Assembly: GCA_024693715.1 (NCBI GenBank)
Contig: JAILKS010000069.1
Location: 52,680 to 116,679, forward strand
Source: Treponema sp.
Lineage (GTDB): Bacteria > Spirochaetota > Spirochaetia > Treponematales > Treponemataceae
Reading direction: 5' to 3'
DNA: 64,000 bases
The notes beneath the pieces are model-generated. The model was not told the DNA's origin and did no database searches. It was given only the letters and a program-made list of their open reading frames with translations. How positions within the stretch are numbered: the first letter of the stretch is position 1; every line of letters begins with the position of its first letter. Below, piece by piece: positions 61,922 to 64,000 of this stretch. Both the position numbers and the translations under genes were made by a program.

Positions 61922-62524
61922 ATGAAAAAATTAATCACATTATTATCAGCTGCAGCTATTTTGTTGGCTTTAACAAGCTGTGGAACAACAAAAGTTGAAC
62001 CTATTGAAGGTTGGACAGAAATGGAAGTTCCTGCAGGAAAACTTACAGTAATAGACCGTGCAGAAGAAGACTTAATCTGGAAAACAGTTGCAGGAGATTC
62101 TTCAACAGCTGTTTCTATTTCAAAAAAGTGGAAATGGGATTTCAAAAAATCTGTATTATGTGAATTTAAAGCAATTGAAGAAAACGGAAAAGCAGGATAT
62201 GAATGTACAAAGCTTCCTTCAACTGACTGGTCTGCATTTGACTATGTTACAATCAAAGTAAACAATCCAAATGCTTATGATCTTTATCTTTCAGTATCTG
62301 CTGAAGCAGCAGGTAAAAAAGGAACAACAGTAAATATTTCTGATTCGATGAGATGTCCTCCAGGAGTACACACAATTGTATTCAACATTTCATCTTTCAA
62401 GGATACAAGTGCTGTTCAGAAATTCTTTGTAATCCAGAATGCTAAAGCAACAGAAGGTAAATTCTTCATGGATTCAATCATGCTTATTTCAAGCGATCCT
62501 TCATATAACAAAAACGAAAAATAA
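61922..62524 (+). CDS. Lipoprotein with carbohydrate-binding-like jelly-roll domain
   Basis: A 200-aa lipoprotein (LLALTSC, Cys20). The mature domain has STDWSAFDYVTIKVNNPNAY, DLYLSVSAEAAG, GVHTIVFNISSFKDTS and KFFMDSIMLISS. This is the strand order of CBM11/CIA30-like jelly rolls, in which a final FxxDxIxL strand closes the sandwich. The same general layout occurs in the FlaA proteins. Glycan binding or a structural role in the envelope is possible. It is monocistronic, with a promoter and a terminator, and its codon use suggests good expression. Confidence 0.72.
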   Translation: MKKLITLLSAAAILLALTSCGTTKVEPIEGWTEMEVPAGKLTVIDRAEEDLIWKTVAGDSSTAVSISKKWKWDFKKSVLCEFKAIEENGKAGYECTKLPSTDWSAFDYVTIKVNNPNAYDLYLSVSAEAAGKKGTTVNISDSMRCPPGVHTIVFNISSFKDTSAVQKFFVIQNAKATEGKFFMDSIMLISSDPSYNKNEK

Positions 62525-62551
62525 TTTATAACTAATATTTAGTTAAACAAT

Positions 62552-62599
62552 AACGGTTGTTTTATTGCAGATTTTTTTGTTCTAAAACAACCGTTTTTT
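62552..62599. terminator. Terminator between the lipoprotein and radical SAM genes
   Basis: A 13-bp stem, AACGGTTGTTTTA (62552-62564) with TAAAACAACCGTT (62583-62595), is followed by a T-run on the plus strand. It touches the stop codon of the convergent radical SAM gene and could end both transcripts. Confidence 0.85.
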
Positions 62600-63980
62600 A
62601 TTGTTCAAATAAAAATGATTCAAATGAAATATTATGTTCTTTAAAAAATACAACCAATTGAAGACATCTAATAGCCAGATGTTTTTTTATTTTACATTCT
62701 ATAGGATCAGTAGCTTTATAATTTCCACATGTTTTATAAGAACTATAATAACAAGTGCCCCCACATAAATATCTTGCCCAACACAAAGAACATTTTTCTT
62801 TATGCGTTACATAAATATCAAAATCAATTTTTCTATAATCAATTCCATTTTTTATATTTCCCAAACAAAAATCCTTATTACCTGTAAAATATAAACAAGG
62901 ATATATATTTCCTTTTGAATCTATAACTAGTTGTTCATCAAAAGCACAACGTTTTATTTTTTTTATCCTTTTAACAAAAGTATAAAAGGAAGAAAGAATC
63001 ATATCCTCTCTTAAAATTTTTAACAATTTATAGTCACCATTAAGAACCGTAATCTTAAGTTCCTCAAATACCTCATCATATCCTTCCAATAAAGCAACTA
63101 TGTTATTATCATTAAATGAACATTCTGTACCTGGTCTTACTGGAGTCATAGACATAGAAACAAAACCTAATGATAAAATATGATTAATAATTTCAAGAGG
63201 TTTAGGGAACCTAGATGTCAGAACAACAGATGCTTTAAGGTTTATCCCATTTCTTTGAAATTCTTTTATATTGTTTATTACTTCAGAATAACTTCCTTTT
63301 CCATTTCTATATTTCCTATTATAGTCATGAATTTTCTGAGGACCATCAATACTCACCCAAAGTGGATTTATTTTACACTTTTTTACAAAATCTATAAATT
63401 CTTTTTTTACACAAGTTCCATTCGTCATAAACCACATTGTAATAAAAGGTCTTTCTTTTCTGATTAAAGGACTATCACAATATTCATTTAAAATCTGTTT
63501 TAATAAACCCAAATCTACTGATGATTCTGATGTCATTGAAAAAGAAAAGACATACTCACTAGCTCCTGGTTTATAATGTTCAATTACATAATCCATGGAA
63601 GATTTTATTGTTTTATAAGTATTTATCTCTGAATCCTTTCTATTTCTATAACAATATAAACAATTCAAATTACATCTATTACTTGTATTTATCATTGCAA
63701 AGCATTTTTTGTCTGATTTAAGTTCAGGAATAATATCCTTCTTTGAATTTTGTAAAGTTCTACTTAAACTAAAAAGTTTAAAACTTTCATCAATAGAAAG
63801 ATTTAAGAGAACACCTCCATGACTTCCTCTCTTTAATTCCTTTATGACATAAGAATCTGCAGTATAAAGAGAATGTGTAAAAGAATCATAAAACCAGAGT
63901 GTTTTTTCACCTTCGATTCTAAAAAATCTATTTTCATCATCTAAAACAGATAATACTGTTTTTAATTCATCAACAATCAT
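62598..63980 (-). CDS. Radical SAM/SPASM peptide-maturase-like enzyme
   Basis: A 460-aa radical SAM protein. The N-terminal ~95 residues (ENRFFRIEGEKTLWFYDSFT) may be a peptide-recognition region. The cluster motif CxxxCxxC is in SNRCNLNCLYCYRNRKDS, followed by MTNGTCVKKEF and VSIDGPQKIHDYNRKYRNG. The C-terminal SPASM cysteines lie in RCAFDEQLVIDSKGNIYPC and CSLCWARYLCGGTCYYSS, with two further Cys, for two auxiliary Fe-S clusters. This matches sulfatase- and ranthipeptide-type maturases. No precursor peptide or sulfatase is visible downstream, and the upstream side is outside the window. The gene is AT-rich. The ATG at 63980 is preferred over a TTG four codons earlier. Confidence 0.88.
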   Translation of the reverse strand: MIVDELKTVLSVLDDENRFFRIEGEKTLWFYDSFTHSLYTADSYVIKELKRGSHGGVLLNLSIDESFKLFSLSRTLQNSKKDIIPELKSDKKCFAMINTSNRCNLNCLYCYRNRKDSEINTYKTIKSSMDYVIEHYKPGASEYVFSFSMTSESSVDLGLLKQILNEYCDSPLIRKERPFITMWFMTNGTCVKKEFIDFVKKCKINPLWVSIDGPQKIHDYNRKYRNGKGSYSEVINNIKEFQRNGINLKASVVLTSRFPKPLEIINHILSLGFVSMSMTPVRPGTECSFNDNNIVALLEGYDEVFEELKITVLNGDYKLLKILREDMILSSFYTFVKRIKKIKRCAFDEQLVIDSKGNIYPCLYFTGNKDFCLGNIKNGIDYRKIDFDIYVTHKEKCSLCWARYLCGGTCYYSSYKTCGNYKATDPIECKIKKHLAIRCLQLVVFFKEHNISFESFLFEQ

Positions 63981-64000
63981 TTTAATAAACAACCTTTTCT

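Noticed and set aside
1..64000. CRISPR arrays, insertion sequences, tRNA or rRNA genes
   Set aside because: No regularly spaced repeats, transposase frames, terminal inverted repeats or cloverleaf/rRNA-like stretches were recognised anywhere in the window.

Overview
The window looks like a chromosomal segment of a spirochaete of the genus Treponema, probably a free-living or gut/rumen-type species rather than T. pallidum or T. denticola. The evidence is AT-rich coding, paired FlaA flagellar sheath proteins, a FliG1-like protein, a cheA / cheW-cheR-like / cheX / cheY operon, many lipoproteins with short spirochaetal lipoboxes, and a complete-looking Phe/Tyr pathway that the small host-dependent treponemes lack. 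No rRNA, tRNA, CRISPR array or intact mobile element was seen.

Layout. 1-14673 (minus) is a division/cell-wall and DNA-maintenance run: mraZ, rsmH, ftsL, murF, ftsW, ftsQ, ftsA, ftsZ, xerD, TPR lipoprotein, dprA, topA, glpK and a second Xer recombinase cut by the window edge. It starts at a sigma70 promoter followed by four GTGG boxes spaced exactly 10 bp, an apparent MraZ operator. 14782-18340 holds a nuclease-like orphan, two flaA genes and fba. 18339-26162 (minus) is an aromatic amino acid operon, pheA-aroB-aroC-aroEK-aroA-tyrA-aroF. It is preceded by a promoter, a 21-codon leader peptide rich in Phe and Tyr codons, and a strong terminator hairpin, which together form a ribosome-mediated attenuator. 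This is the most striking regulatory element in the window. 26192-33965 holds a membrane protein, deoD-manA, a split chrA pair, a divergent two-component system whose kinase has a LacI/PBP-type sensor in the cytosol, and malQ. 34078-38989 is the chemotaxis operon.

39152-50842 (plus) is a more AT-rich accessory surface region: a beta-barrel-like protein, a C10 (streptopain-type) cysteine protease lipoprotein with a small lipoprotein 2 nt downstream, two tandem ~960-aa paralogous lipoproteins, and a FeoA-FeoB fusion 2 nt after the second. 50843-59936 mixes a TraB/GumN lipoprotein, an M28 peptidase, glyA, rpsU and three nucleotide second-messenger enzymes. 59955-60625 is a small decayed patch with a serine-recombinase tail fragment and an amber-interrupted secreted protein. 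The window ends with fliG1, a jelly-roll-like lipoprotein and a radical SAM/SPASM maturase.

A recurring feature is that several genes lack a Shine-Dalgarno sequence and have a good -10 box ending 6-8 nt before the ATG (26839, 28401, 31649, 31696, 38954, 54048, 58059, 61790). These are predicted to make leaderless mRNAs. All functions are inferred from reading the sequence; no database search was run.
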